A stretch of DNA of 64,000 nt from assembly GCA_002778195.1 (NCBI GenBank), contig PCDI01000013.1:453021-517020 (forward strand), read 5' to 3'. The notes under the pieces were generated by a model. That model made no database searches, was not told where the DNA came from, and worked only from the letters and a program-made list of their open reading frames with translations. Each line of letters begins with the position of its first letter. The stretch's first letter is position 1. Positions 30,783-40,426 of the stretch are shown piece after piece. Source of the stretch: Raffaelea ambrosiae. Its lineage: Eukaryota > Ascomycota > Sordariomycetes > Ophiostomatales > Ophiostomataceae. Both the position numbers and the translations under genes were made by a program.

Positions 30783-32609
30783 ATGTCTGACGCAATGTAC
30801 TTCGCCTTCCGCGGAACTAACATGTCCGGCGTGAGCAGCAGGCAAAGCGGTAGCAGGCGGAGTAGCGACAGCGAGAGCAGCGCTGCAGGCCACGCCAGGA
30901 GCCACGCCGCGAGCGCTACGCTCTTCGCATCCGAGTCCCAGGCGGAACGCGAGGCCCGCGAGGCCTTCCCTGCCTCCAACATGGGCATCCAGCTCGACAA
31001 CCACTTCAAGGCCAAGGTCTACACCTCCGGCCAGACGGTCAGCGGCGTCGTCTCCATCACCACGCAGCGGCCGGTGCCCTTCGACTATGTGCACATCGTG
31101 CTGCTGGGCACCACGTACACCAGCGGGGACAGCCTGAGCCTGGCGCCCATGGCGTCCAACTACGAGGGCCGCCGCGAGTGCTCGCAGGTGTTCCTGCGGC
31201 TCGAGATGCCCGTGCCGCCGTCCACCTACCCCGAGCCGCGCGTGCTGGAGAGCGGCACCACCTACAGCATCCCCTTCAACTTTGTCATCCCCCAGCACCT
31301 GACCGTCGGCGCCTGCCACCACAAGGTCGACGCGCCGGCCGTCCACGAGCAGCACACGCGCCTGCCGCCCACCATGGGCAGCAGCAGCTTCAGCGTGGCC
31401 GAGAGCGCGCGGTGGGAGCGCGACGACATGGCGCCCGAGATGGCGCGCATCGAGTACTGCGTCAAGGCCCGCGTCTACCGGGAGAGCGACAGCCCCGGCA
31501 AGCCGGCCGTCAAGGTCATCGAGGCCGCCAAGCCCATCCGCGTGCTGCCGGCGTCCGTCGAGGACCCGCCGCTGACGCTGTCCAGCACCCAGGACAAGAA
31601 CTACAAGCTGCTCGCCTCCAAGACGCTCCGCAAGGGTCTGCTGCCGGCCGTGCTGCCCTCGCTGCTGCGCCCGGCCAACAGCAAGCTCGGCCGCCTGCAC
31701 GCGTCCGCCGTCGGCCGCCAGCCGGCGCCCATCCTGCTGTCGCCCGACGGCCGCGTCGCCGAGGCCACCGTGGCCCGCGTGCAGCTGCACTTTGAGCCGG
31801 CCGCCGCCGACGTGCTGCCGCCGCGCGTCGCGAGCGTCTCGGCCAAGCTGGTGGCCCACACGTACTTCAGCAGCGGCACCGCCATGTCCGGCCTGCCCAA
31901 CATGGGGGCGCCCGTGTATCCCGGTAGCACCTTTGACCGCCGCAGCTCCTATTACACCAGCGTCGGCATCCTGTCCAACCACGCGCTGTCCGAGGGCGCC
32001 TTTGCCTGGACGTCCCAGGTGGCGTCTCTGCGCCGCGACTCGGGCTACTGCAGCACCAACGAGTCCGGCAGCGAGCACCACCGGTGCAGCGGCCGCCACG
32101 CGGCCGCGTCCGACGTCCAGCTGTTCTACGGCGGCGAGCTCGCCATCCCCATCCAGCTGCCGGCCAACAAGAAGACCTTCCTGCCCACCTTCCACACCTG
32201 TCTCGCCTCGCGGGTCTATGCTCTGCACCTGTCTGTGACCGTGGTGTCGGCCACGACCACCAGCGGCGGCAGCCGACGGGGGAGTGTCATGAGCATCGGC
32301 GGGGGTGGCAGCAACGGCAGCAACCACACCAACAGCGGCCGCCGCGGTAGCATCTTTGGCAGCGGCGGCGGCTCCGAGTCCGGCGGGACCACGAGCACCA
32401 TCAGCGTCACGGTGCCTGTGCAGATCGCCGTGACCGACGAGCACGGCAACATCAAACAGCCCGGCGATCTGCGCGGCCTGCCGACGTTTGAGGCGGCGCT
32501 CGAAGAGGCCGAGGCGGACGCCCACCTGGTGCCGCGGGTGATGGGCGTGCCCCGGACGGGACACGGGCACCCTCCGGCCGACGACGACCTGCCCGGGTAC
32601 GACCAGTGA
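30783..32609 (+). CDS. Arrestin-like trafficking adaptor
   Basis: Single exon, 608 residues, ATG in the context GCCATGTC. After a Ser/Arg-rich N-terminus (1-65), an arrestin N-domain begins with IQLDNHFKAKVYTSGQTVSG, showing the beta-strand pattern and the 'G-x-V' turn usual for alpha-arrestins. A second beta-rich domain with Ser and Gly-rich insertions runs to about 560. Fungal alpha-arrestins (ART/Bul-like) recruit Rsp5-type ubiquitin ligases to plasma-membrane permeases. I see no canonical PPxY; the C-terminus carries only PPADDDLPGY, so ligase binding is not assured. The insert with Ser and Asn-Gly-Ser repeats (about 490-540) is probably disordered and a phosphorylation target. Assignment to the arrestin fold is fairly secure; the cargo is unknown. 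Confidence 0.78.
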   Translation: MSDAMYFAFRGTNMSGVSSRQSGSRRSSDSESSAAGHARSHAASATLFASESQAEREAREAFPASNMGIQLDNHFKAKVYTSGQTVSGVVSITTQRPVPFDYVHIVLLGTTYTSGDSLSLAPMASNYEGRRECSQVFLRLEMPVPPSTYPEPRVLESGTTYSIPFNFVIPQHLTVGACHHKVDAPAVHEQHTRLPPTMGSSSFSVAESARWERDDMAPEMARIEYCVKARVYRESDSPGKPAVKVIEAAKPIRVLPASVEDPPLTLSSTQDKNYKLLASKTLRKGLLPAVLPSLLRPANSKLGRLHASAVGRQPAPILLSPDGRVAEATVARVQLHFEPAAADVLPPRVASVSAKLVAHTYFSSGTAMSGLPNMGAPVYPGSTFDRRSSYYTSVGILSNHALSEGAFAWTSQVASLRRDSGYCSTNESGSEHHRCSGRHAAASDVQLFYGGELAIPIQLPANKKTFLPTFHTCLASRVYALHLSVTVVSATTTSGGSRRGSVMSIGGGGSNGSNHTNSGRRGSIFGSGGGSESGGTTSTISVTVPVQIAVTDEHGNIKQPGDLRGLPTFEAALEEAEADAHLVPRVMGVPRTGHGHPPADDDLPGYDQ

Positions 32610-33561
32610 AGTGGAGAGGGGGCCATCCGCCCGAGTCAGAAGCTCTTCTCGGCGAGGTTGGTGGATGGCAGACGTTCTCATGGCGAAGCAGTGGAAGGCA
32701 GGACGTCTTCCTGGCGGTGCATGACAAGACTTGAATGACGACCCTTTTGCTTCAAAATCCGTTTTGTTACGTTTTCTCTATGTTGCTTTCTCTCTTTCTT
32801 TTTTTTCTCTCTTTCTTTTTTTTCTCTCTTCCTTTCTTTTCCTACATTCTTTTGAGCGGCAGCATACAGGCAAAGGGACATGGACAAGATCGTGATACCC
32901 ACACCGAGAAACGCAAAGGGCAAAATGGCATGATTGAGTGTTTCTGATAATGTTTCTCTCTTTTTTTTTTCATACATGATACAAAAGGTGGATCGGGTTT
33001 AACTTTGTGATGGTTCTTTTTTTTTACGGAACCGGGTTTTGACTATGAGGGACTAGTACTACATTATGATCCATAGGGTTATATGCCAATATTCATACGC
33101 GGGCTGTCCCACGAGACAGCATTTAATACAATAAACATACAGACAGAAGCATGGGACAGCCTTGAATACACTACCGTAGAGTGCTGGAACTCCTATTGGT
33201 ACATTGTTGTAAAACTAAAACTAACTACAAACAAAGCCAAAAAAAAAAAAAACGCCAAAGCTGGACTGCACAAGGGAATGTCACTTGTTTTTGCGCGTTC
33301 CCTCCTTTCTGCCCTCTTGTCTCTCTTTTTTCTTGTTACTTCCTTCTCTTCTCTTTGTCGAGAGAGATGCCTTCTTGTTCAGAAGCATACACACACCCCT
33401 TTCTAAGCTCACTCCTTGACACAGAAAGAGCGCGATCTGGAAAAAAAAAGTAGCAGAAAGGCCAAACAAAGAAAAAGGGGGAAAAAAAGAAAGAAAGAGA
33501 AAAAAAAAAAAATCCCATCCGACCCGTGTAAACGTTTCCCATTGTCCCTTCCCCAACCACG

Positions 33562-33596
<35 letters not shown>
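32610..33596. other. Intergenic region before the gap
   Basis: A/T-rich 3' sequence of the arrestin gene with T-rich tracts (32790-32850) and several short palindromic TATA/ATTA stretches. It ends in purine-rich DNA and a C homopolymer. No gene was recognised. This side of the gap shows no sequence clearly completing Arp9. Confidence 0.5.
33562..33596. repeat. C homopolymer, at least 35 nt, at the gap edge
   Basis: An uninterrupted C run enters the N block, and six C follow on the far side (33892-33897). The gap was probably caused by this homopolymer. Confidence 0.95.
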
Positions 33597-33891
33597 NNNN
33601 NNNNNNNNNNNNNNNNNNNNNNNNNNNNNNNNNNNNNNNNNNNNNNNNNNNNNNNNNNNNNNNNNNNNNNNNNNNNNNNNNNNNNNNNNNNNNNNNNNNN
33701 NNNNNNNNNNNNNNNNNNNNNNNNNNNNNNNNNNNNNNNNNNNNNNNNNNNNNNNNNNNNNNNNNNNNNNNNNNNNNNNNNNNNNNNNNNNNNNNNNNNN
33801 NNNNNNNNNNNNNNNNNNNNNNNNNNNNNNNNNNNNNNNNNNNNNNNNNNNNNNNNNNNNNNNNNNNNNNNNNNNNNNNNNNNNNNNNNNN
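33597..33891. other. Assembly gap (295 N)
   Basis: Run of N. It lies immediately downstream of the Arp9 reading frame on the minus strand and may hide its last exon. Any protein reading through it is an artefact. Confidence 1.
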
Positions 33892-33912
33892 CCCCCCTGC
33901 TCGCAAATACAC

Positions 33913-36681
33913 TCACTTGTACTCCATCCGGCTCAGGCTCATCAGCTTCTGGCTCTCGTGGCCCTGCGCGTCCAGGTTGTGCACGCAAAACGCCAGCCGC
34001 GCCGCCACCTGCGCCCCCAGAAACATGGCCTCTTCAAACCCGTTCTTGGTCCACTCGCCCAGGTACGTCGGCAGCGTCGCCAGCTTGATCGACGTCGGCG
34101 TCTGCGCATGGAAGCCGTGCGTGTGCCCGTCGTGGCCGCCGCCCGATCCGCCCGCATTCGATCCGGGACCGCCCGCATGCGGAATCCCACCCGCACCCGC
34201 CGCCGCGCTCTGGGCCGCCTGCAGCGACGCCGTCGTCGCCGCCTGCAGCAGCGGGTTGACGCCGCCGCCGCCGCCCGCTGTTCCTGCGATGCCCGTCGGC
34301 GTCTGCGCGCCCGTCCCCGAGGGCGTCCCCAGGTGGCTCGGCAGCTCCGACGTGAACATGGTGGCCGTGCTCGGCGACACCAGGTGGCGCGCCGTCAGGG
34401 TCTGCAGAATGTTCTCCCGCAGCCCGCGCAGCCGGCAGCCGTTGCCGACAAACACCAGGTTCTCCCAGCACGCCGGCCGCATGTACATGTCCTCGATGCC
34501 CTGCACGGTGCGGTAGATCGTCGTCACAATCCGGTCAATCTCCTCGCGGTCCGCAAACGTAAACCGCTCCAGCCCAATCTCCAAGTCGCGCCGCACCCGC
34601 TTCAGCCGCCGCCCACCACCGCCCGACGGCTGGTCCGCGGCGCCGGCCGCGGGCACGACGTCCGTCGACGGCGGAGCAGCCGCAGCCGCAGCCGCAGCGG
34701 CCGGCTCTTCCGGTTTCCCGCTGGCTGCGGCTGCCGCCTCCTCCTTCTTTGCGTCCGTCTTCGACTCGGCCTCCTGGGCCGCGTCTGCCGCGGGGGCGTC
34801 CTCCATGGCCGTGTCTTCCTTGGCAGGCTCTGTGGCCGACGCTGCGGCCGGCGCGGCCGTCTCCGTCTTGGCCTCCGCCTCCGAAGCCGGCTTCTTCTCT
34901 CCCGATGACTCGGCAGCCGGTTCGGATGGCTTCTCAGCGGTCGTCCCTTCTGACTTGGGCTCTTCCTTCTTCGCCCCTGTCGCTGCTGCTGCTGCTGCTG
35001 TGGTGCCCTCCTTCTCCGCCGCCGCCTTGGCCGCGTCTGGCTTCTCCGCTGCTGCGTCTGCTGCCGCTGCCGCTGCCGCTGCAGGCGTCTTCTCCTTGTC
35101 CGTCTTGTGGCCTTCGCCGTCACCACCCTCTCCGTCGTCGTCGTCGTCGTCCTCGTCCATGTCCGACCCGTCGTTTTCCGAGTCGTCTTCGCTGCCGTCG
35201 CCGCCGTCCTCGTGGTGCGTCTTGCTGCCGTTGGTCGGCGCACCCGCGCCCGCGCCATCGGCTGCGGCACCGTTGGTCGTGGCCGCACCGGCCGTGCCCG
35301 AACCCGCACCAGTTCCAGCACCAGCACCAGCACCAGAGCCAGCACCCGCACCCGCACCCGCACCCGCACCCGCACCAGCCTCCGCGCTGCCGTTGCCGCT
35401 GCCATTGCCGTGGCCGTGCCCCGTGCCGTTCGTGGCGGCGGTGGTGGGTGGCTGCTGGGGCTCCTCGTCGTCCTCGACCAGGTCCTCAAAGTGGAACGTC
35501 ATGCGCGCACGCTTCGCGTTGGGCAGCCGGATGGGCTTGTTGGCGGCCGCCTCGGCCTCCTTGTCCTTGGCGCGCCGACCGAAGCGGCCGCGCTCCGACT
35601 TTTCCTTTTCCTTTTTGGCGAGGAACTCCTTGGTCTGGCCGCTGGTGACAATCTTGGCCACGTCGAGGACGCCGTCCTTTTCCACGGCCAGCGCGCCGTC
35701 GTCCAAGGCGAGGTCGTCCGTGCCGTCCTCGGCGAGCACTTTCGCGCCAGCAACAGCATCCACGCCGCCCGAAGCCCCTGCCGGTGCTGCTGCTGCTGCT
35801 GCTGCCGCTGGTGCCACGACTGCTGCTGCTGGGGCTGAGGCGGGGACGGCGCCCGGCTCCTCCTGCGGCAGCTCCATCAGCCGCGGGTGTCCCGGCGCGT
35901 AGGGCAGCACCTCGCAGATGGGGCTCTTTTTCAGCTGCTCGGCCATCTCGTAGGTGAAGCCCTTGTCGCGCAGCAGCGCCTGCAGGCGCCGCGTGAAGAC
36001 CTCGCCGCCGGAGATGGACCGCTCCATGGAGTCGAGCTCGTCCGGGTAGCCCAGGTTCATGTGGTTGACGATGCGGCTTTCGTAGATGCAGGTGACGTCG
36101 ACCTTTTCGAAGCCAATGTCGACGACGGTCATGTGCGGCCACTTGAGGCCGTACTGGGTCGCCAGCGCGCTGTTGATCATGCAGAGCGCCGGCGTCTTGG
36201 TCGTCTCAAAGATGTAGAGCGCAATGGCCTCAATGTCCGGCCGCGTCCACTGCGGCGACGCCATCAGCACAATGGGCGTCGTGTGGTGCGTCGTCGTGAG
36301 CAGGCCGTGCACGTGTTCGAGGAACGCCAGAAACGCCGACATGTTGGTGATGTAGCCGCCCTCGAGCGGATACACCGCGCCCTCGTCCGAGTCGGGGTCC
36401 TCGACATACTCCCATTCGTCGGCGCCGTCGGCGCCGTCTGTTGTCGCTACGGCCGATGCTGCCTCTTGTGTCGCTGCCGCCGTCGCCGCCGCCGCCGTCT
36501 TTCTGCGCTTCCACGTGCGGTACGGCCGCCACTCTTTCGTCTCTTCGTCGCGGAACATGCGCGTCGGAATGCGGTACGCGGGCGGCGTCAGCTCGTTGCA
36601 GCCCAGCTGGGCCATTGTCGTGCGGCTGCCGGGGCAGATCACGAGGATCTGCTCCTCCTTGAATTTCGTCTGGGCCGACAT
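33913..36681 (-). CDS. arp9: Actin-related protein Arp9 (SWI/SNF-RSC subunit), C-terminus probably in the gap
   Basis: The open frame gives 922 residues. The N-terminus (KFKEEQILVICPGSRTTMAQLG, then PTRMFRD) and the segments with EDPDSDEGAVYP, MASPQWTRPD, ALCMINSALA and VVDIGFEKVDVT match fungal Arp9, an actin-fold subunit that pairs with Arp7 or Arp42 on the HSA helix of SWI/SNF and RSC ATPases. The fold resumes at about 690 (RRDLEIGLERF ... LVFVGNGCRLRGL) and again at LPTYLGEWTKNGFEEAMFLGAQVAA. Between about 290 and 690 lies a very large Ala/Glu/Lys/Gly-rich insertion. The frame stops at TGA 33915-33913, but this TGA is inside a perfect donor GTGAGT (33916-33911) after TAC-AA. Family members continue Tyr-Asn-Glu here, so a short last exon probably lies in the gap. 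Confidence 0.85.
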   Translation of the reverse strand: MSAQTKFKEEQILVICPGSRTTMAQLGCNELTPPAYRIPTRMFRDEETKEWRPYRTWKRRKTAAAATAAATQEAASAVATTDGADGADEWEYVEDPDSDEGAVYPLEGGYITNMSAFLAFLEHVHGLLTTTHHTTPIVLMASPQWTRPDIEAIALYIFETTKTPALCMINSALATQYGLKWPHMTVVDIGFEKVDVTCIYESRIVNHMNLGYPDELDSMERSISGGEVFTRRLQALLRDKGFTYEMAEQLKKSPICEVLPYAPGHPRLMELPQEEPGAVPASAPAAAVVAPAAAAAAAAPAGASGGVDAVAGAKVLAEDGTDDLALDDGALAVEKDGVLDVAKIVTSGQTKEFLAKKEKEKSERGRFGRRAKDKEAEAAANKPIRLPNAKRARMTFHFEDLVEDDEEPQQPPTTAATNGTGHGHGNGSGNGSAEAGAGAGAGAGAGAGSGAGAGAGTGAGSGTAGAATTNGAAADGAGAGAPTNGSKTHHEDGGDGSEDDSENDGSDMDEDDDDDDGEGGDGEGHKTDKEKTPAAAAAAAADAAAEKPDAAKAAAEKEGTTAAAAAATGAKKEEPKSEGTTAEKPSEPAAESSGEKKPASEAEAKTETAAPAAASATEPAKEDTAMEDAPAADAAQEAESKTDAKKEEAAAAASGKPEEPAAAAAAAAAPPSTDVVPAAGAADQPSGGGGRRLKRVRRDLEIGLERFTFADREEIDRIVTTIYRTVQGIEDMYMRPACWENLVFVGNGCRLRGLRENILQTLTARHLVSPSTATMFTSELPSHLGTPSGTGAQTPTGIAGTAGGGGGVNPLLQAATTASLQAAQSAAAGAGGIPHAGGPGSNAGGSGGGHDGHTHGFHAQTPTSIKLATLPTYLGEWTKNGFEEAMFLGAQVAARLAFCVHNLDAQGHESQKLMSLSRMEYK

Positions 36682-37508
36682 GGTTTGTGTGAATGAATGA
36701 AGGGGGAAATGTCGAAATGGAGGAGGCTAGGAGAGAGGGGAGACCACGCAGGTCAAACACAAGCTTCGGAGGGGTCGAGGTCGAAGAAAAAAAACAAAAA
36801 AAGAAGGCGATTCGCAGTCGATCGAATATGGGTGAGAGGAAGAAGAAAGAGGGGGGGGGGGAAGTGTCTCAACGTGCACGTTGGACCCTGGTGCGGTGTT
36901 GGACCCCGTCGTTCTCGTCGCTTTGGCTGCTGCGCGAGAGCTTGTTTGGCGATGCGTCTCCTAGTAATTTTGTTGGCTGGCTTTTTTGCGACGGGTCTCG
37001 CGAGTCGCGTAGAGACGAGTAGCTGCACGTGACGGTTGACATAATCATCACGTGGTCTAGTCCGTGTAACGGTCTCGTCTTCCCACTCGAGGCGGCTGAG
37101 CACTTGCAGCTCGCTGCTCACGACTGACGATATGCCAACTTCAAAACAAGGGTGCCTTCATTATCCAAATCTGTATTTACATGCATGCCAAACTACAGCC
37201 GCACCGCGTGCGTGGGTGCCACGCCGCAACGCATTCGCCACGCCCTCCAAAATAGCAGGTTTGCTTCCTTGTCTCGAAAATTCTCCCCTTTCGAGACCGG
37301 GCAGAAAAAAGAGAAACGAAGATGGAGCTCTATGTACACAGCCAGCCTCCATTATTAAACCGCTCCGCAAAGGAAAATTGACAACGCCGTGAGAATCCCA
37401 AGAGTAATTTTCTATCCGTATGTGACGCCAAACTTCGAATGCAAGTGTGAACTTTTTCTCGTTGAGCCTTGACCGTGCCCGCCAAATGCGCTCAGCATTC
37501 ATTAAGTA
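36682..37508. promoter_or_regulatory. Arp9 promoter and TM9 3' region
   Basis: Both neighbours are on the minus strand. The part next to 36682 is purine-rich on plus (a pyrimidine-rich Arp9 leader). The part near 37500 is the 3' flank of the TM9 gene. No other gene was seen. Confidence 0.5.
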
Positions 37509-40058
37509 TTAATCCGCTTTGATGGCACTGGAAAGGATGTTAGCCAAGAGACGACAAAGGGGAGAGGGGAAAGTACGAAAATACGAAATACGAAAACACA
37601 AAATACGAAGCAGGCCGAACAAAAAAACCCCAAAAAAAACTAAGACAAAGCGATTGTCACTCACCCGTAAATCCGCCGAACAAAGGCATAGGCACTGAGG
37701 AAGCCGACAGTGCCGGTCAGGAGGGCGTACACACAGCAGGCAATGAAGCTGTGGCTGAAGAAGAGCAGGCTGCTCACAAAGCCGGTGATGTGCAGCTTGG
37801 CAAAGTAGTACCAGACGCAGTACAGGAACACCCACACCGCGCTGCCGCCGCCCACGAGGAACGACTGCCACCACCAGTTGTAGTTCTCCGAGCACAGCTG
37901 GATGTAGATGGTCACGACTGTGACCTCGGCAATCGTCAGGATCAGGATCGTCGACACCACGGCCAAAAAGCCAAAGACGTAGTAGTAGCCGCTCTTGTCC
38001 TGCCACAGCGACTGGAACACAAACAGCAGCTCAATGAAGATGACCGCAAACGGAATCAGGCCCGCGAGCAGCACCGACCGCAGGTCCCGGATATACCAGG
38101 CCTGCAGCGGCACCTGCCGGGCCACCGCGTGCGTCTTGGTCGGGTGCTCCCACGCGCCCCCGCGCTCGTACCCGTACCACGAGCCGGCATACACCAGCGG
38201 CACCTGGATGCACAGCCACAGCAGCAGAATGGCAATCAGCGTGCCAAAGGGAATCGCCGTGCTCGACGCCTGCGCCCACACAAACAGGTTCAGCACAAAC
38301 ACGGCGCTGAACAGCAGGCCCGGAAAAAGCATCGCCGTGATCACCGTGTTGCGCCGCCAGTTCGTGCCGTCAAAGGTGCGGTACACGCGCGCCGAGAAGT
38401 AGCCCGAGAACAGGCCGGCAAACACAAAGAGTCCCACGCCGAAGCTGATGAAGCCGCCGCGGAAGCTCGGGTTCAGGATGCCAATCGCGCTCAAAAAGAC
38501 CAGCCCAAAGGCCATGAACAGCAGCTGCATGCCCGACCCAATCAGGGGGGCCAGCAGCGATCCGTAGGCGGGGGTCCGGAACACGTCGCCGTGCAGCAGC
38601 TTCCAGCCGGTGACGTCCTCCAGCGCCTCGTCTTCCGACGACAGCGTGTCCTCGTCGCCCAAGCCGTTGCTGTCGTTGTCTCCGTCCTGGCTGAGCAGGC
38701 CGCCGCTGCCGATACCCAGGCCGACGCCGACGCCCACACTCGAAATGGGCACCTTCTCGCCGGCAATGGGCGTGGTGGCACCTGCGCCCGAGCCGGTGCT
38801 GCTGCGGCCGGCCGTTCTGCGGCCGTTGCGCCGCTTGGTGCGGGCCTTGCCCTCCTCCGCGACGGCCTCCTTGTAGCCCTTGATGTCGGTGCGGATGGTC
38901 TTGGCGAAGATCATGAGCACGATGCCGGTCAGCAGGCCGCAGATAATGAGCGAGTTGATGATGGCCAGCCAGTGGATCTTGGAGCCCTCCTCCTGGTTGA
39001 CAAAGTACAGGTCCCAGCGGTGGCTCCAGTCGACGGTGTTGTCTTCCTGGAAGTAGACCGAGTAGGTGTAGGGGATGGACAGGCGCGAGCCGTCGTCGTC
39101 GTCGTTGGTGTCGTCGGACGGGTCCGGATGGTAGGACGAGTGGGCGTACTGGGCGCGCAGGTCGTCGGAGGACGAGCGGTTCGGCGCGAGGTAGAGCTCG
39201 AAGTTCTGGTCGATGCCGCGCAGATTGGCCGGGCAGCCGGACTCGAGACGCTTGTTGTCCGGGCCGACGCTCTTGCTGTAGACTTCGAAGCCGACGACGA
39301 CCTTGGCGCCGCGGTTGCCGGCGCGGCCCGAGGCCTTGCGCCAGCGGATGACAATGGTGTGGTGGTTGTTGAGGAAGTAGCGCGGGCGGCCCGAGGAGGT
39401 GTCGGTGAAGCCGAGCTTGAAGCCGGCGGCGTAGTACTTGCGGGTCTTGTCGACGGTGACGAAGCTGGTGGCTCCGGGCAGGTTGTCGACGATCCACTCG
39501 ACCACGTAGCCGTCGCGCACCATCTGCTTGGCGCGCGTGAGCTCCTGGCGCGAGATCTCGCGCGTGCACAGGTAGTTGCATTCGCTGTTCTGGCCCATGG
39601 TCAGGTCCATGTCGGACGTGGCGATGCGGTCGCCGCGCAGCACCTCGCCGAGGTTGAGCGGGATGTTCTCGCCGCTGAGCAGGCCGCCGTAGCGCCGGTT
39701 GCCCGTGGGCGGGCACACGAAGGGCAGGTCGAAGTAGGCATACTGCAGCTGCGTGTTATCCGAGTAGACCTTGTTGACGAGCAGCGGGATCTGCTCCTTG
39801 TCGTAGTAGCTCTTGATAGACCATCCTGTGGGAGAAGAGAGGAAAAAAAAAATTAGGAGACGTGTCACAGACGAAGACTTGGCGTCTGATTGATGTCTGG
39901 CAGGGTGAAGCCCCCCCGCTTCCCCCTCCGGAAAAGAAAGGGAAAAAAATAGTCTCACCGGGAATGTAAAACGCATCTGCAACACGGCTGAAGAGGACGA
40001 GAAACTGCAGGAAAACAAGCGCCTGCAGCGAGGCTGTCCGCCGAGGGGCCGTATGCAT
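37509..40058 (-). CDS. TM9/EMP70 nonaspanin (transmembrane nine family)
   Basis: Three exons, 40058-39959, 39825-37665 and 37527-37509, give 759 residues. Exon 1 encodes a signal peptide ending near FYIPG, joined to WSIKSYYDKEQIPLLVNKVYS, the usual TM9 lumenal start. The lumenal domain contains CPPTG and the GE-x-L-x-GDRI box. The first span (IINSLIICGLLTGIVLMIF) precedes a cytosolic loop with an acidic/Gly-rich insert, then eight more spans. The final 19-nt exon (branch CTAAC, acceptor CCAG) converts ...RRIYG-stop into ...RRIYGAIKAD. This restores the C-terminal K-x-D/E signal by which TM9 proteins bind COPI and stay in the Golgi. The family acts in endosome/Golgi sorting, cell adhesion and metal homeostasis. 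Without the last exon the retention signal would be missing. Confidence 0.93.
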
Positions 40059-40211
40059 CGTGACGGATCCGAAAGGGAAGGGCCGGCAGTGACGGCGAGA
40101 CGCCCGTTCACAGAAGGCAGCCTCCAGACAATCTCGATCGGTAAGGGCGCGTCGCGTATGGGAGGAGAGGTTCGACGCAGGCTGGGCCAAGAAACGGAGC
40201 TCGTGATGTCG

Positions 40212-40256
40212 TGGGATGGGTCGTGAGATGGGTCGTGAGATGGGTCGTGAGATAGG
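40212..40256. repeat. Dodecamer repeat GATGGGTCGTGA x4
   Basis: Three to four copies in direct order in the leader or promoter of the TM9 gene; the last copy diverges to GATAGGCTCGTGG. Confidence 0.85.
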
Positions 40257-40404
40257 CTCGTGGCAGACTCGCAGAAATCAGATGAAGGAAAGGGCAGACA
40301 CTGCCGCCGGAGCGCGCGGACGAGCAGGGAGCTGCGGAATGCAACACCTCGTCTCTCTCTCTCTTTGTCGTGCTGACGCGAGATTAGCGCGACCTGCAGA
40401 AAGA

Positions 40405-40426
40405 GGGGGGGGGGGGGGGGGGGGGG
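40405..40426. repeat. G homopolymer, 22 nt
   Basis: Uninterrupted G run about 350 bp upstream of the TM9 start. True length is uncertain. Confidence 0.9.

Noticed and set aside
33416..34516. Frames reading through the N block
   Set aside because: They exist only because N codons are translated as X.
37751..39856. 701-codon plus-strand frame opposite the TM9 gene
   Set aside because: Antisense shadow; low-complexity Ala/Val/Arg composition.
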